Positions 34,949-43,516 of a stretch of 64,000 nt of DNA are shown one piece after another; the first letter of the stretch is position 1, and each line of letters starts with the position of its first letter. Origin of the DNA: Dyadobacter sp. SG02 (GTDB lineage: Bacteria > Bacteroidota > Bacteroidia > Cytophagales > Spirosomataceae); the NCBI RefSeq assembly GCF_900109045.1, contig NZ_FNYL01000014.1, forward strand, positions 186,001-250,000, in the 5' to 3' direction. The notes below the pieces were generated by a model. That model was not told where the DNA came from and made no database searches. It saw only the letters and a list, made by a program, of their open reading frames with translations. A program made the position numbers and the translations under genes.

Positions 34949-36175
34949 TTATTTCCGTTCGAGCAGTGCCATGTAAAAGCCGTCGAAACCATCGCGCGCA
35001 GGTGATGTGCGGTGTTCTGAAACGAACTTCCAATCGGCTTTGTGGCGCTTTGCGAATGCGCGTACCTGTTCCTCGGACTCCGATGGCAGGACACTGCACG
35101 TGGCGTACACCATTTTGCCTCCTTTCTTGACCATTTTGGAATAGTTTTCGAGGATCTGCGCTTGCACTTTGCGGATCTTATCCAGGAACTCCGGTTTGAG
35201 CTTCCATTTGCTATCAGGGTTTCTTCTTAAAACCCCCAGTCCCGAGCACGGCACGTCGAGCAGCAAACGGTCGGTAGTTTCCGAAAGGCTTTCGATGATC
35301 TTCTCCGAGGTAATGTGCATGGTTGTCAGGTTAGTAACGCCGTTTCGTACCGCCCGGCGTTCGAGTTCCTGCAATTTAAAATGCTCGATATCCATGGAAA
35401 GGATCGAACCGGTATTACCCAGCAATGCGGCCAGGTGAAGGCTTTTTCCACCCGCCCCCGCACATGCATCGATCACAGACATGCCCGGGTGTACGTCGAG
35501 ATAAGGCGCGATGAGCTGCGAACCTGCATCCTGTACTTCAAAAAAGCCATTTTTGAAACTTTCCAGACCCGATACATTCATGCGTTTTTTCAATGCCAGC
35601 GCCTCGGGTACGCCGGGGACGGCTTCGGTAATGTCGTATCCAAGCAGCTCGCGCACCGTTACAATATCCGTTTTCAGCGAGTTCACGCGCAAAACCACCG
35701 GGGCTGTCCTGTTAAGCGCCGCCAGTTCGGTCGGCCATTGTTCGCCAAGCTCCGATTCCCCGATTTGATCGATCCAATCGGGCACGGATTGTGCGATTTT
35801 ACGGATTTGTATGCCCTCCTGGTATCGCTCCCGGACATTCTCCAAGTCGATATTTTCAAATTCAGGCCATTCAGGCAAGCTTTCCAGCGCTTCGTGCCCT
35901 TCGAGATGTAGCGGCTTGATCAGCTGCCACACACCCGCCAAACGCCAGAAATCCTCGCTATCCACGGCCTTTTCTACCTTTGCCGCGTATTTCACCAACC
36001 GCCACCAGCGCACGATCTCGTACACGTTTTCCGCAGTGAAAGCTCTGTCGCGCGCGCCCCATTTCTTATTGGATTTCAGCAGCTGCTCGACGACGCGGTC
36101 GGCCTGCCGGTTTTTGATGAAAATATCCTGCAATGCCTCGGCAGTAGCGGCAACAAGTCCTTTATAGAGTTTCAA
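34949..36175 (-). CDS. NOL1/NOP2/Sun-family rRNA (cytosine-5) methyltransferase, RsmB-like
   Basis: A 408-residue enzyme. An N-terminal NusB-like helical part (about 1-140) precedes the methyltransferase: VIDACAGAGGKSLHLAALL (motif I, near residue 240), DVPCSGLGVLRRNPDSKW (motif IV with the releasing Cys) and ATCSVLPSESEEQV (motif VI with the catalytic Cys). It makes 5-methylcytosine in 16S rRNA using S-adenosylmethionine. The start is probably TTG at 36175: MKLYKGLVAATAEAL fits the family N-terminus, a stop lies two codons upstream, and no ATG is available. Confidence 0.86.
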   Translation of the reverse strand: MKLYKGLVAATAEALQDIFIKNRQADRVVEQLLKSNKKWGARDRAFTAENVYEIVRWWRLVKYAAKVEKAVDSEDFWRLAGVWQLIKPLHLEGHEALESLPEWPEFENIDLENVRERYQEGIQIRKIAQSVPDWIDQIGESELGEQWPTELAALNRTAPVVLRVNSLKTDIVTVRELLGYDITEAVPGVPEALALKKRMNVSGLESFKNGFFEVQDAGSQLIAPYLDVHPGMSVIDACAGAGGKSLHLAALLGNTGSILSMDIEHFKLQELERRAVRNGVTNLTTMHITSEKIIESLSETTDRLLLDVPCSGLGVLRRNPDSKWKLKPEFLDKIRKVQAQILENYSKMVKKGGKMVYATCSVLPSESEEQVRAFAKRHKADWKFVSEHRTSPARDGFDGFYMALLERK

Positions 36176-36252
36176 AATTTAGATTTCCAGGTGAAACAAG
36201 AAGACAAAATTGGCGAGGGATCGGCTACAAAACAAAAAGCCCGGCCAATTAG

Positions 36253-37482
36253 TCAGTAAATGTTCTGTGGAAGATGGATCTCGAAATTGGTACCGATACC
36301 CGGCCCGGAGGTAATGCCGATTTTTCCGCCCAGGCTGTCCACAAGGTGTTTTACCAACGCCAGCCCGAAACCAAAGCCCTGTTCGCCCCCCGTACCGTCG
36401 GTGGAAGATGCATTGCCCGAGAGGATCGCCTGGATATTCTCCTCGCTGATGCCCACGCCCGTGTCCCTCACCGAAATTTGCAGTACCGGCTTCGCCTGGT
36501 CGATCAGCAGGTGCAGATCGACACTCACTTCGCCACCGGCGGGCGTAAACTTCATGGAGTTGGAAATGAGGTTGCCGGTAATTTGCAGCAATTTGCTCTT
36601 CGAAAAATGGATATGCTCGGTTAATGGGCTGGTCTGTACCCGAAAACGAATATTCTTGTGTTTGGCCTGCGGTCCGTACAATTTTTCCAGCTTGTCTTTG
36701 AAGATCATCAGCGTAAAACCCTGGCCATTGGAGGCGCGCGGACTATCGCCGGCTTTCGTTTTTTCCTTATGCGAGTCCAATATTTCTTCCGCCAGATCGA
36801 GGATAGAATTGCCGCTTTTGTGGATCAGGTTAATGAATTCGAGCACTTCGTCCATCCGGTTCTGCTCTCCCTGATCACGGATAATCTGTGCGAGCCCTAC
36901 GATACCACCCAGGGGCCCGCGTATGTCGTGCGCAACCTTTTTCTGCGTTTGCCCGGCTTCCAGCAGCTTCAATTTCAGGTTTTCCAGCACCTTATGGGTT
37001 TTGAGGCGCGAGACAATTTCGTCCGCAATGATTTTCAGGAGCTCTATTTTCTCCGGTTCGAGTGTTTTGCGTTCCTGGTCGAGTACGCATAATGCACCTA
37101 TCTGCAACCCTTCGCCGGTTTTGAGGGGTATACCGTAATAATATTTCACATTGGGCTCGCCCGTTACGTAGAATTTATCCCTAAACCGCTCGTCCTCAGT
37201 CAGATCACCCACCTCAAAGTGATCGGATTCCATAATGGTGTATTGGCAGACCGAATCCTCCCGAAGCATTTGTTCGATATCCAGACCATAGTTTGAAATA
37301 GTCCATTGCGTGAGCGAATCGATCAGGTTCACAAGGGAAATGCGCGTTCCCGTAACTTTCGCAGCCAGCTTTGCCAAATCCTGAAATGTGACCTGATGGT
37401 CTGAATAGTCCAGGTCCAGATCTGAAAGCGCAAGCAGACGTTCCATTTCGTTGGCAGGGACAGGCGCATTGGAAGTATTCAT
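36253..37482 (-). CDS. GAF-domain sensor histidine kinase
   Basis: About 409 residues from MNTSNAPVPANEMERL. A GAF domain (residues ~25-160, with YYGIPLKTGEGLQIGALCVLD) is followed by a HisKA dimerisation helix with the phospho-acceptor His in KKVAHDIRGPLGG near residue 183. The HATPase domain has the N-box ITGNLISNSMKFTPAGG, G1 VRDTGVGIS and G2 GFGFGLALVKHLVDSLGG. No transmembrane segment, so it is a cytosolic sensor. No response regulator is adjacent, so it is an orphan kinase. The TTG at 37488 is rejected in favour of the ATG. Confidence 0.9.
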   Translation of the reverse strand: MNTSNAPVPANEMERLLALSDLDLDYSDHQVTFQDLAKLAAKVTGTRISLVNLIDSLTQWTISNYGLDIEQMLREDSVCQYTIMESDHFEVGDLTEDERFRDKFYVTGEPNVKYYYGIPLKTGEGLQIGALCVLDQERKTLEPEKIELLKIIADEIVSRLKTHKVLENLKLKLLEAGQTQKKVAHDIRGPLGGIVGLAQIIRDQGEQNRMDEVLEFINLIHKSGNSILDLAEEILDSHKEKTKAGDSPRASNGQGFTLMIFKDKLEKLYGPQAKHKNIRFRVQTSPLTEHIHFSKSKLLQITGNLISNSMKFTPAGGEVSVDLHLLIDQAKPVLQISVRDTGVGISEENIQAILSGNASSTDGTGGEQGFGFGLALVKHLVDSLGGKIGITSGPGIGTNFEIHLPQNIY

Positions 37483-37998
37483 ATACAAGTGCGGTTTATA
37501 CCCAATTCTACAAACAATTCTGTTAAAAGAGAATTAATTCTATATAAAAACAATACCGAGAACGGCCTCTGCCGATCGGCGATAATCGAAAAATTTACCA
37601 ACGGATACAAATTCAAATGCGGAATAACTTTTGCAGGAATGAATGCGGAACGAGCCCCGGTCACGAGCCAGGTCGTACCGGTAGTGTTGCAGCGGCGATG
37701 GCCATCTTGGAATAATTCTGTTTCGATATTGAAGGAAGTGTCGTATATTGTCACACCAACTATCGAATCGAATTGCATTTTATCAGGCAACGGTGTTGTG
37801 AACAAATCGGTTAACAGTGTTAATAGACAGATCTATCATCGTTAAATAAAAAACCATTGATAGGAATATTCATTTTTGATGAAATATAGCAATTCCGGAT
37901 TTCGCAACACTTAACAGAGTAAAATTTCCGGAATTTTAAAGTTGCATATTTTTAAGACCCTCAAAACGAAACAGATCAACCCGACGGACGTCATCAGA
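37483..37998. other. Intergenic region between divergent genes, nothing recognised
   Basis: A gap of about 515 nt. Overlapping open frames exist on both strands (118 and 108 codons), but neither shows domain-like sequence, and their composition is that of non-coding DNA. It should hold the promoters of the histidine kinase and the DUF2147 gene. I see no RNA gene or clear hairpin. Confidence 0.5.
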
Positions 37999-38436
37999 AT
38001 GTATAAAATACTTTTTACTATATTTCTTTTCGTGAGTTTCAACCCTGCCGGGTCACAAATTATCGTAGCAGACAAGGTAATCGGCGAGTGGATCAATGAA
38101 GAAAAAGATACCCGTATCGAGATTTACAAAAACGGGGAAGAATACTTCGGTCGCCTCCTATGGGCCGAAGACCTTTTCGAGGCCGATGGAAAAACTTCCC
38201 GGAAAGATGTCCGGAACTCCGATGAAAAGCTTCGCGGACGAAACCTGCTCCACGTAAACCTGCTAAACAACTTCGTCTTTAGCGAAGACGTTTGGGATGA
38301 CGGGAAAATGTACGACCCCAGGAGCGGCAAGACCTACAACTGCCTCATTAAACTCCGCAAGGAAAAACTCGAAGTACGCAGTTACGTCGGCATCCCGCTG
38401 CTCGGCCGGAGCACCTATTGGGACCGCGTACCCTGA
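37999..38436 (+). CDS. DUF2147 secreted protein
   Basis: About 145 residues from MYKILFTIFLFVSFNPAGSQ, a signal peptide. The mature part matches DUF2147: VIGEWINEEKDTRIEIYKNGEEYFGRLLW, then a variable loop, GKMYDPRSGKTYNCLIKL and the end VRSYVGIPLLGRSTYWDR. The family is a small calycin-like beta barrel of unknown function. The final YVG..LGRS..W motif is intact. Expected to be periplasmic or exported. Confidence 0.85.
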   Translation: MYKILFTIFLFVSFNPAGSQIIVADKVIGEWINEEKDTRIEIYKNGEEYFGRLLWAEDLFEADGKTSRKDVRNSDEKLRGRNLLHVNLLNNFVFSEDVWDDGKMYDPRSGKTYNCLIKLRKEKLEVRSYVGIPLLGRSTYWDRVP

Positions 38437-38550
38437 CCTCCCCCACCCTGCCTGCGAACGTTACTATCCCCGCAGAAAGGACATTTCTACCCGGCTAGGC
38501 GAATAGAAACGGCCCGGGCCGTGTTATGCTTCAAATCACGCATCGAACGT

Positions 38551-39564
38551 ATGAAGCATTTCAAACTGGGCATTCTCGACCAATCCGTTGTAAGGCACGG
38601 ATCCAGCGTACGGGAAGCCATTCAGGAAACCATAGCCACCGCTAAGCTGGCCGAAGAACTCGGTTACAGCCGCTTTTGGATTTCAGAACACCATAATTCC
38701 ACCTTTATAGCAGGCTCCGCGCCGGAAGTGCTGATGGTCAAACTGGCCGACGTAACGAGCCAGATCCGCGTCGGCTCCGGAGGCATTATGCTGCCCAACC
38801 ACAGCGCGTTGAAAGTAGCGGAGAACTTCCGCATGCTCGAAACACTGTACCCCGGCCGAATCGACCTCGGCATGGGCCGCGCACCCGGCACCGACCGCAT
38901 TACCTCTTCGCTCCTGAACCCTTCCAATGATTTCAGCGAAAGCAGCTACCTGCGCCAGCTCGAACATTTGCAGCATTTTTTCAGGGATACGGCCGGTACG
39001 GATCGCGGGTTTATCTACGCCTCGCCGCAATCGCCCACCATCCCGGAGCAATGGATACTGAGTTCAAGCGGCGGCAGCAGCAATATCGCCGCACGTTTTG
39101 GCATGGGCCTGGCGGTAGCCAAATTCATCAACGGCTTTGTAAAACCGGATGTAGTTGAGGAATACAAGCGCAATTTCCGCCCGTCCGACCAGCTCGAAAA
39201 ACCCAAAGTGATCATTTCCGCCTTCACATTATGCGGCGAAACGGAAGAAAAAGCGGCAGAAATGCGCAAGATGATGGACTACGTGCTGGTGGAGTTCGAG
39301 CGTGGTAAATTCGGACCGTTCCCGGACCCCGAAGTTGTCCGGAAATACCAGTTCAATTTCGGCGAGCTCGACCGGATCAGGTACAACAGCGGCCGGATCG
39401 TATCGGGCACGCCCGAATCGGTGAAAGAGCAGCTGACGAAGCTGGCAACCGATTTCGAAGCGGACGAGATAATGGTATCGACCATGGCGGATACTTTTGA
39501 AAACCGTATCAAATCCTTTCAATTGATTTCGGAGGCATTTAATTTGAGAGAACCGGTTCTTTAA
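38551..39564 (+). CDS. LLM-class flavin-dependent oxidoreductase (luciferase-like)
   Basis: About 337 residues from MKHFKLGILDQSVVRHGSS. TIM-barrel of the bacterial luciferase-like family: LGYSRFWISEHHN near residue 45, RVGSGGIMLPNHSALKVAENF, and LYPGRIDLGMGRAPGTD, all typical of the YwcH/MsnO8-type group. Uses reduced FMN; substrate unknown. An upstream in-frame ATG at 38527 would add 8 residues, but the N-terminus at MKHFKLGILDQS fits the family. The WYL regulator starts 37 nt downstream. Confidence 0.85.
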   Translation: MKHFKLGILDQSVVRHGSSVREAIQETIATAKLAEELGYSRFWISEHHNSTFIAGSAPEVLMVKLADVTSQIRVGSGGIMLPNHSALKVAENFRMLETLYPGRIDLGMGRAPGTDRITSSLLNPSNDFSESSYLRQLEHLQHFFRDTAGTDRGFIYASPQSPTIPEQWILSSSGGSSNIAARFGMGLAVAKFINGFVKPDVVEEYKRNFRPSDQLEKPKVIISAFTLCGETEEKAAEMRKMMDYVLVEFERGKFGPFPDPEVVRKYQFNFGELDRIRYNSGRIVSGTPESVKEQLTKLATDFEADEIMVSTMADTFENRIKSFQLISEAFNLREPVL

Positions 39565-39600
39565 ACTTACTTTGTGCCGGACATTCCTTCACCGACACCC

Positions 39601-40548
39601 ATGAACCGTTTCGACCGCATTACAGCCATCCTGATACAGCTTCAATCCCGCAAAATTGTCAAAGCCCAGGACCTGGCCGAGCGCTTCGAGATCAGTCTGA
39701 GGACCGTGTACCGCGATATCAATTCGCTCGCGGAAGCGGGCGTACCCATTATAGGCGAGGCAGGTGTGGGCTATTCCATTATGGATGGTTACCGCCTGCC
39801 TCCCGTTATGTTTACGAAGGAAGAAGCACGTACATTCATTACCGCTGAGAAACTCATGGAGAAATTCACTGATTTTTCGACGCAGTCGCATTATCAGGCG
39901 GCGATGTACAAGATCAAAGCCGTGCTGAGAAGTACCGAAAAATCGATGGTGGAAAACCTGGAAAACCACATCGAAGTCCGCAGCCGTCCGCGGGCATTTC
40001 ACCAGCCCAACAGCAACACGCTCGATATTCTCCTCAAAAGCATTTCCGAACGGAAAATTGCCAAAATCCTCTACGTCGCTTTAAGTGCCGCGGAGCCCGG
40101 CGAGCGTGTCGTAGAGCCCGTGGGCATTTACCATGAGAACAATTACTGGTATACGATCGCTTTCTGCCACCTGCGCAACGACTACCGCAATTTCCGCTCG
40201 GACCGCATTCTCCAATGTGACATCACGGACCGACCGTTCGAGCATCAGCATGCTCCGCTGAAAGATTTCATGCACGATAGCTGGGAAAACGAAAACATGC
40301 GCCTCGTGCGCATACGTGTGGAGAAGCGCGTGGCGCGCTACATACGCGAGGAACGGAACTCCTACGGATTTGCTTCGGAAGTGGTAAAAGACGATTATGT
40401 AGAAATGACCTACCTCAGCCCGTCGCTCGAAGGCTTCGCGCGCTGGTACATGATGGTCGCGCCGGAGGCGTGCATTCTCGAACCCGAAGCGCTGAAAACG
40501 ATCGTCCGGCAGCTTTCCGAAAAAATTCTGGAAAATCTGAGCCACTGA
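39601..40548 (+). CDS. YafY-type HTH/WYL-domain transcriptional regulator
   Basis: 315 residues. An N-terminal HTH_11 domain (MNRFDRITAILIQLQSRKIVKAQDLAERFEISLRTVYRDI) precedes a central WYL domain with YHENNYWYTIAFCHLRNDYRNFRSDRI, and a C-terminal WCX extension (VRIRVEKRVARYI). Such regulators bind small ligands or nucleic acid through WYL and repress neighbouring genes. The DinB-family gene 68 nt downstream is a frequent partner in Bacteroidota and a likely target. The start at 39601 is preferred to a 9-residue longer frame. Confidence 0.87.
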   Translation: MNRFDRITAILIQLQSRKIVKAQDLAERFEISLRTVYRDINSLAEAGVPIIGEAGVGYSIMDGYRLPPVMFTKEEARTFITAEKLMEKFTDFSTQSHYQAAMYKIKAVLRSTEKSMVENLENHIEVRSRPRAFHQPNSNTLDILLKSISERKIAKILYVALSAAEPGERVVEPVGIYHENNYWYTIAFCHLRNDYRNFRSDRILQCDITDRPFEHQHAPLKDFMHDSWENENMRLVRIRVEKRVARYIREERNSYGFASEVVKDDYVEMTYLSPSLEGFARWYMMVAPEACILEPEALKTIVRQLSEKILENLSH

Positions 40549-40616
40549 CAATCGCTACTGACACAGGGCTGTCACAAGCATCTGTTTTCTTTGTAATGCA
40601 CTTAAACAAAGAAGCT

Positions 40617-41141
40617 ATGTCAGCCACAATTGAAATTCCGACCGCAGAAAAAAGTTTGGCTTATGCGATGAAAAATTTCGCAGATTACAACCATTGGGCC
40701 AACTGCACATTGGTGAACTGGTTGCGAACAAAACCGGTTGAAATCCTCGAAACGGAGCTAAAATCGAGCTTTACCACGATCCGGCTGACGCTCATCCACA
40801 TCCTCGAAACACAGCGTTACTGGCTCTCGGTTATTAACCCGGGAAGCAATTACAGCGGCCAGGATTTCGATGGAGACCTCGACTCGACATTTGATACGCT
40901 TATGGCGCAATCTCAGGAGCTTGCGGAATACGTTGAAAGCCTTTCGACCGAGCAGATTCAAAGCGAGACGCTCGTGGAAAGCCAGTGGTTCCAATGCAAC
41001 TTCCCCAACTTCGAATACATCATGCACGTCGTGAACCATACCACCTACCACCGTGGGCAAGTCATTACGATGGGCCGGAACCTGGGCTTCACCGACGCGC
41101 CGATGACCGATTACAATTTTTATAATGTCATGGCTAAATAA
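40617..41141 (+). CDS. DinB-family protein (putative metal-dependent thiol-transferase fold)
   Basis: 174 residues from MSATIEIPTAEK. A four-helix bundle of the DinB/YfiT type with the three metal-binding His positions evident: LTLIHILETQRYW near residue 60, and HVVNHTTYHRGQVITMGR near 140 (H...H..YH). The characteristic metal site suggests bacillithiol- or mycothiol-transferase-like or hydrolase activity, but substrate and thiol are unknown. Probably controlled by the WYL regulator upstream. Confidence 0.85.
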   Translation: MSATIEIPTAEKSLAYAMKNFADYNHWANCTLVNWLRTKPVEILETELKSSFTTIRLTLIHILETQRYWLSVINPGSNYSGQDFDGDLDSTFDTLMAQSQELAEYVESLSTEQIQSETLVESQWFQCNFPNFEYIMHVVNHTTYHRGQVITMGRNLGFTDAPMTDYNFYNVMAK

Positions 41142-41189
41142 ATTGGGAGCAACGGAAACCCGCAAGCCCCGGTTTTTGTAATGCTGGTT

Positions 41190-41720
41190 ATGAAACGCAT
41201 TCACATTCTGGGAATCTCGGGCAGCCTGCGCGCCGATTCGACCAATACCATCATCCTAAAAACCTTGGGAAGCCTTTTGCCTTCCGACATCACTTTTGAA
41301 ATTTTCGAAGGCCTGGACGAAATCCCGCATTTCGGTCCAGGCCTTTTAGATACAGAAACGGTGGCACGGCTTAAGACCGCCATCGCGCAAGCCGACGCCA
41401 TTGTGATATGCACGCCCGAGTATGCATTCGGCGTCCCGGGCACACTCAAAAATGCCCTGGACTGGACCGTCGGTACCGGCGACCTGAACGACAAACCCGT
41501 GTCGGCTATCAGCGCTTCTCCGCTCAATTCCGGTGGTAACAATGCGCTGGCGTCGCTATTGCTTACATTGACTGCGCTGGGTACTAAAAAGAATGAAGCC
41601 TCTGCCCTCTCCATTCCCAATGTGAAAGGGAAGATCGCGGACGGACGTGTGGCCGACGCGCACACGCTCAATGAGCTCAGGCTGCAATGCGCCAACCTGC
41701 TCGGATTGATCGACGGCTAG
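41190..41720 (+). CDS. NADPH-dependent FMN reductase family protein
   Basis: A flavodoxin-like protein of 176 residues. MKRIHILGISGSLRADSTN carries the FMN phosphate-binding GSLR-S loop, and PEYAFGVPGTLKNALDWT is the typical PEYxxxxPGxLKNAxDW flavin-ring motif. It reduces FMN or quinones with NADPH, or supplies reduced flavin; the LLM monooxygenase three genes upstream uses reduced flavin, but a functional link is only inferred. An ATG nine nt upstream (41181) is an equal alternative. Confidence 0.87.
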   Translation: MKRIHILGISGSLRADSTNTIILKTLGSLLPSDITFEIFEGLDEIPHFGPGLLDTETVARLKTAIAQADAIVICTPEYAFGVPGTLKNALDWTVGTGDLNDKPVSAISASPLNSGGNNALASLLLTLTALGTKKNEASALSIPNVKGKIADGRVADAHTLNELRLQCANLLGLIDG

Positions 41721-41837
41721 TCTATCCTTATCAAAATCCAATTTATTATCCGGCAAGCAAAAGACTACAAATTTCGTAGAGTAATATCATTTAGTTTGAT
41801 ACATTTGGGCTTTATCCACCTTAAACGTTCTAACCAA

Positions 41838-43124
41838 ATGAAATTTGAAACCTTGCAGCTTCATGCCGGACAACAGCCCGACCCTGTTACCAATTCACGG
41901 GCCGTGCCTTTGTACCAAACTACCTCCTACGTTTTCAACAACGCCGAGCATGCCGCTAACCTGTTCGCATTGAAGGAATTCGGCAATATATATTCCCGCA
42001 TCATGAACCCTACCAACGACGTTTTCGAGAAACGCGTGGCGGCATTGGAAGGCGGTGTAGCTGCGTTGGCGACGGGTTCAGGACACTCGGCGCAGTTTCT
42101 GGCGATCAATAATATCACCACGGTCGGCGACAACTTCGTGACCACGTCGTTCCTGTACGGCGGCTCCTATAACCAGTTTAAAAATTCATTCAAAAACATC
42201 GGCGTGGAAGCGCGCTTTGCCGACGGCGACGATGTGAGCAGCTTCGAAAAGCTGATCGACGACAAAACCAAGTTCATTTACCTCGAAACGATCGGTAACC
42301 CGAGCTATTCCGTGCCCGATTTTGAGGCATTCTCGGCACTTGCGAAGAAATACGATCTGCCGTTGATCGTCGATAACACGTTCGGTGCGGCAGGTGCCAT
42401 TTTCCAGCCTATCAAGCATGGGGCGCACGTAGTGGTACAGTCGGCCACGAAATGGATCGGCGGGCATGGTACTTCCATTGGCGGGGTGATTGTCGACGCA
42501 GGTACTTACAACTGGGGCAACGGCAAGTTCCCGCAGTTTACGGAGCCTTCGCCCAGCTACCACGGACTCGTTCTGAACGACGTTTTCGGCATTGGCGGGC
42601 CGTTCGGTAACATCCAGTTCATCATCCGCGCCCGTGTGGAAGGCCTGCGCGACTGGGGGCCGTCGCTCTCTCCATTCAACTCGTTCCTGTTCCTGCAAGG
42701 GCTCGAAACGCTGTCGCTACGCGTAGAACGCATTGCCGAAAACGCATTGAAACTCGCGCAATGGCTTGAAAAACACCCGAAAGTGGAGAGTGTGAACTAC
42801 ATCGGCCTGGAAGGAAACAAATACCACCAGCTGGCCAAAAAATACCTTACACGCGGTTTTGGAGGGGTATTGTCCTTCACGCTCAAAGGCGACAAGAAAA
42901 CCGCCGAGCAATTTGTAGATAACCTGAAACTGATCAGCAACCTCGCCAACGTAGGCGACGCCAAAACGCTCATCATTCACCCGGCGTCCACCACGCACTC
43001 ACAACTATCTGAGGAAGAGCAGATTTCAGCAGGCGTACTACCCACCCAGCTCCGCATTTCGACCGGTATCGAACATATCGACGATATCATCGCGGATGTT
43101 GAGCAGGCGATTGCGACGCTTTGA
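41838..43124 (+). CDS. O-acetylhomoserine sulfhydrylase (Cys/Met metabolism PLP enzyme)
   Basis: 428 residues. Fold-type I PLP enzyme with the PLP lysine in SATKWIGGHG (K205), the aspartate motif LIVDNTFG, and the active-site N-terminal YSRIMNPTNDVFEKRVAALEGG. Length and the FGIGGPFGNIQFIIRARVEGLRDWG segment fit O-acetylhomoserine sulfhydrylase (MetY-type), which makes homocysteine or methionine directly with sulfide or methanethiol. The start is supported by a TACATTTG -7 element at 41800-41807, about 30 nt before the ATG; the longer frame from 41796 would include it. Followed by a large mirrored repeat. Confidence 0.9.
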   Translation: MKFETLQLHAGQQPDPVTNSRAVPLYQTTSYVFNNAEHAANLFALKEFGNIYSRIMNPTNDVFEKRVAALEGGVAALATGSGHSAQFLAINNITTVGDNFVTTSFLYGGSYNQFKNSFKNIGVEARFADGDDVSSFEKLIDDKTKFIYLETIGNPSYSVPDFEAFSALAKKYDLPLIVDNTFGAAGAIFQPIKHGAHVVVQSATKWIGGHGTSIGGVIVDAGTYNWGNGKFPQFTEPSPSYHGLVLNDVFGIGGPFGNIQFIIRARVEGLRDWGPSLSPFNSFLFLQGLETLSLRVERIAENALKLAQWLEKHPKVESVNYIGLEGNKYHQLAKKYLTRGFGGVLSFTLKGDKKTAEQFVDNLKLISNLANVGDAKTLIIHPASTTHSQLSEEEQISAGVLPTQLRISTGIEHIDDIIADVEQAIATL

Positions 43125-43128
43125 TTTG

Positions 43129-43237
43129 GAATGCGTGAATGAGTGAATGAGTGAATGACTGAATGAGTGAATGACTGAATGATTGAATGACTGAATGATT
43201 GAATGACTGAATGACTGAATGACTGAATGACTGAATA
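43129..43237. repeat. GAATGANN array, left arm of a composite repeat
   Basis: About twelve GAATGANN units (NN = GT, CT, TT) begin a few nt after the stop of the sulfhydrylase gene. Together with the right arm at 43438-43516 it brackets a 200-bp core. Confidence 0.85.
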
Positions 43238-43437
43238 AATCGCGTAGCGATGTAATATTGGTAGGAATCAAGATATTATGTGTTTTCGCAAAATCCCGTC
43301 AGGGATGTAACAACAATGCATCGTTATCACCAGCGCCGTATTTGTTGTTACATGCCCAAGGGCATTTCAATAAACCGCAAAACCACATTTTGCTACCAAT
43401 GTCATATGCCTAACGGCATTCCCTGTACGTGGGCTAC
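43238..43437. repeat. Micro-palindrome core between two GAATGANN arms
   Basis: Contains CGCGTAGCG (43241-43249), ATCCCGTCAGGGAT (43293-43306), TGCCCAAGGGCA (43353-43364) and ATGCCTAACGGCAT (43406-43419), each with 1- to 4-nt loops. A larger inverted pair, TGTAACAAC (about 43306) and GTTGTTACA (about 43344), encloses the middle. The style is the same as 24840-24957. Neither strand holds a credible gene. Confidence 0.65.
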
Positions 43438-43516
43438 GCATTCACTCATTCACTCATTCAATCATTCAATCATTCAATCATTCAATCATTCACCCATTCA
43501 CCCATTCACTCATTAA
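43438..43516. repeat. GAATGANN array, right arm, containing the stop of the S9 peptidase gene
   Basis: Complementary orientation (CATTCACT/CATTCAAT units) to the left arm. The array overlaps the 3' end of the peptidase gene: its last codons Gly-Ile-Asn-Glu-stop are read from GGGATTAATGAGTGAATG on the minus strand, nearly the same sequence as at the dCMP deaminase stop (GGTATTAATGAGTGAATG). Confidence 0.85.

Noticed and set aside
37489..37845. A 118-codon plus-strand open frame in the divergent gap
   Set aside because: No domain, no good start, an overlapping frame on the other strand, and non-coding composition.
43038..43271. Small minus-strand frame rich in HSFSHSxI
   Set aside because: Entirely translated from the GAATGANN repeat.
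43280..43516. Small plus-strand frame ending in HSLIHSFNHSIIQSF
   Set aside because: Repeat-derived; runs through the micro-palindrome core and the right arm.
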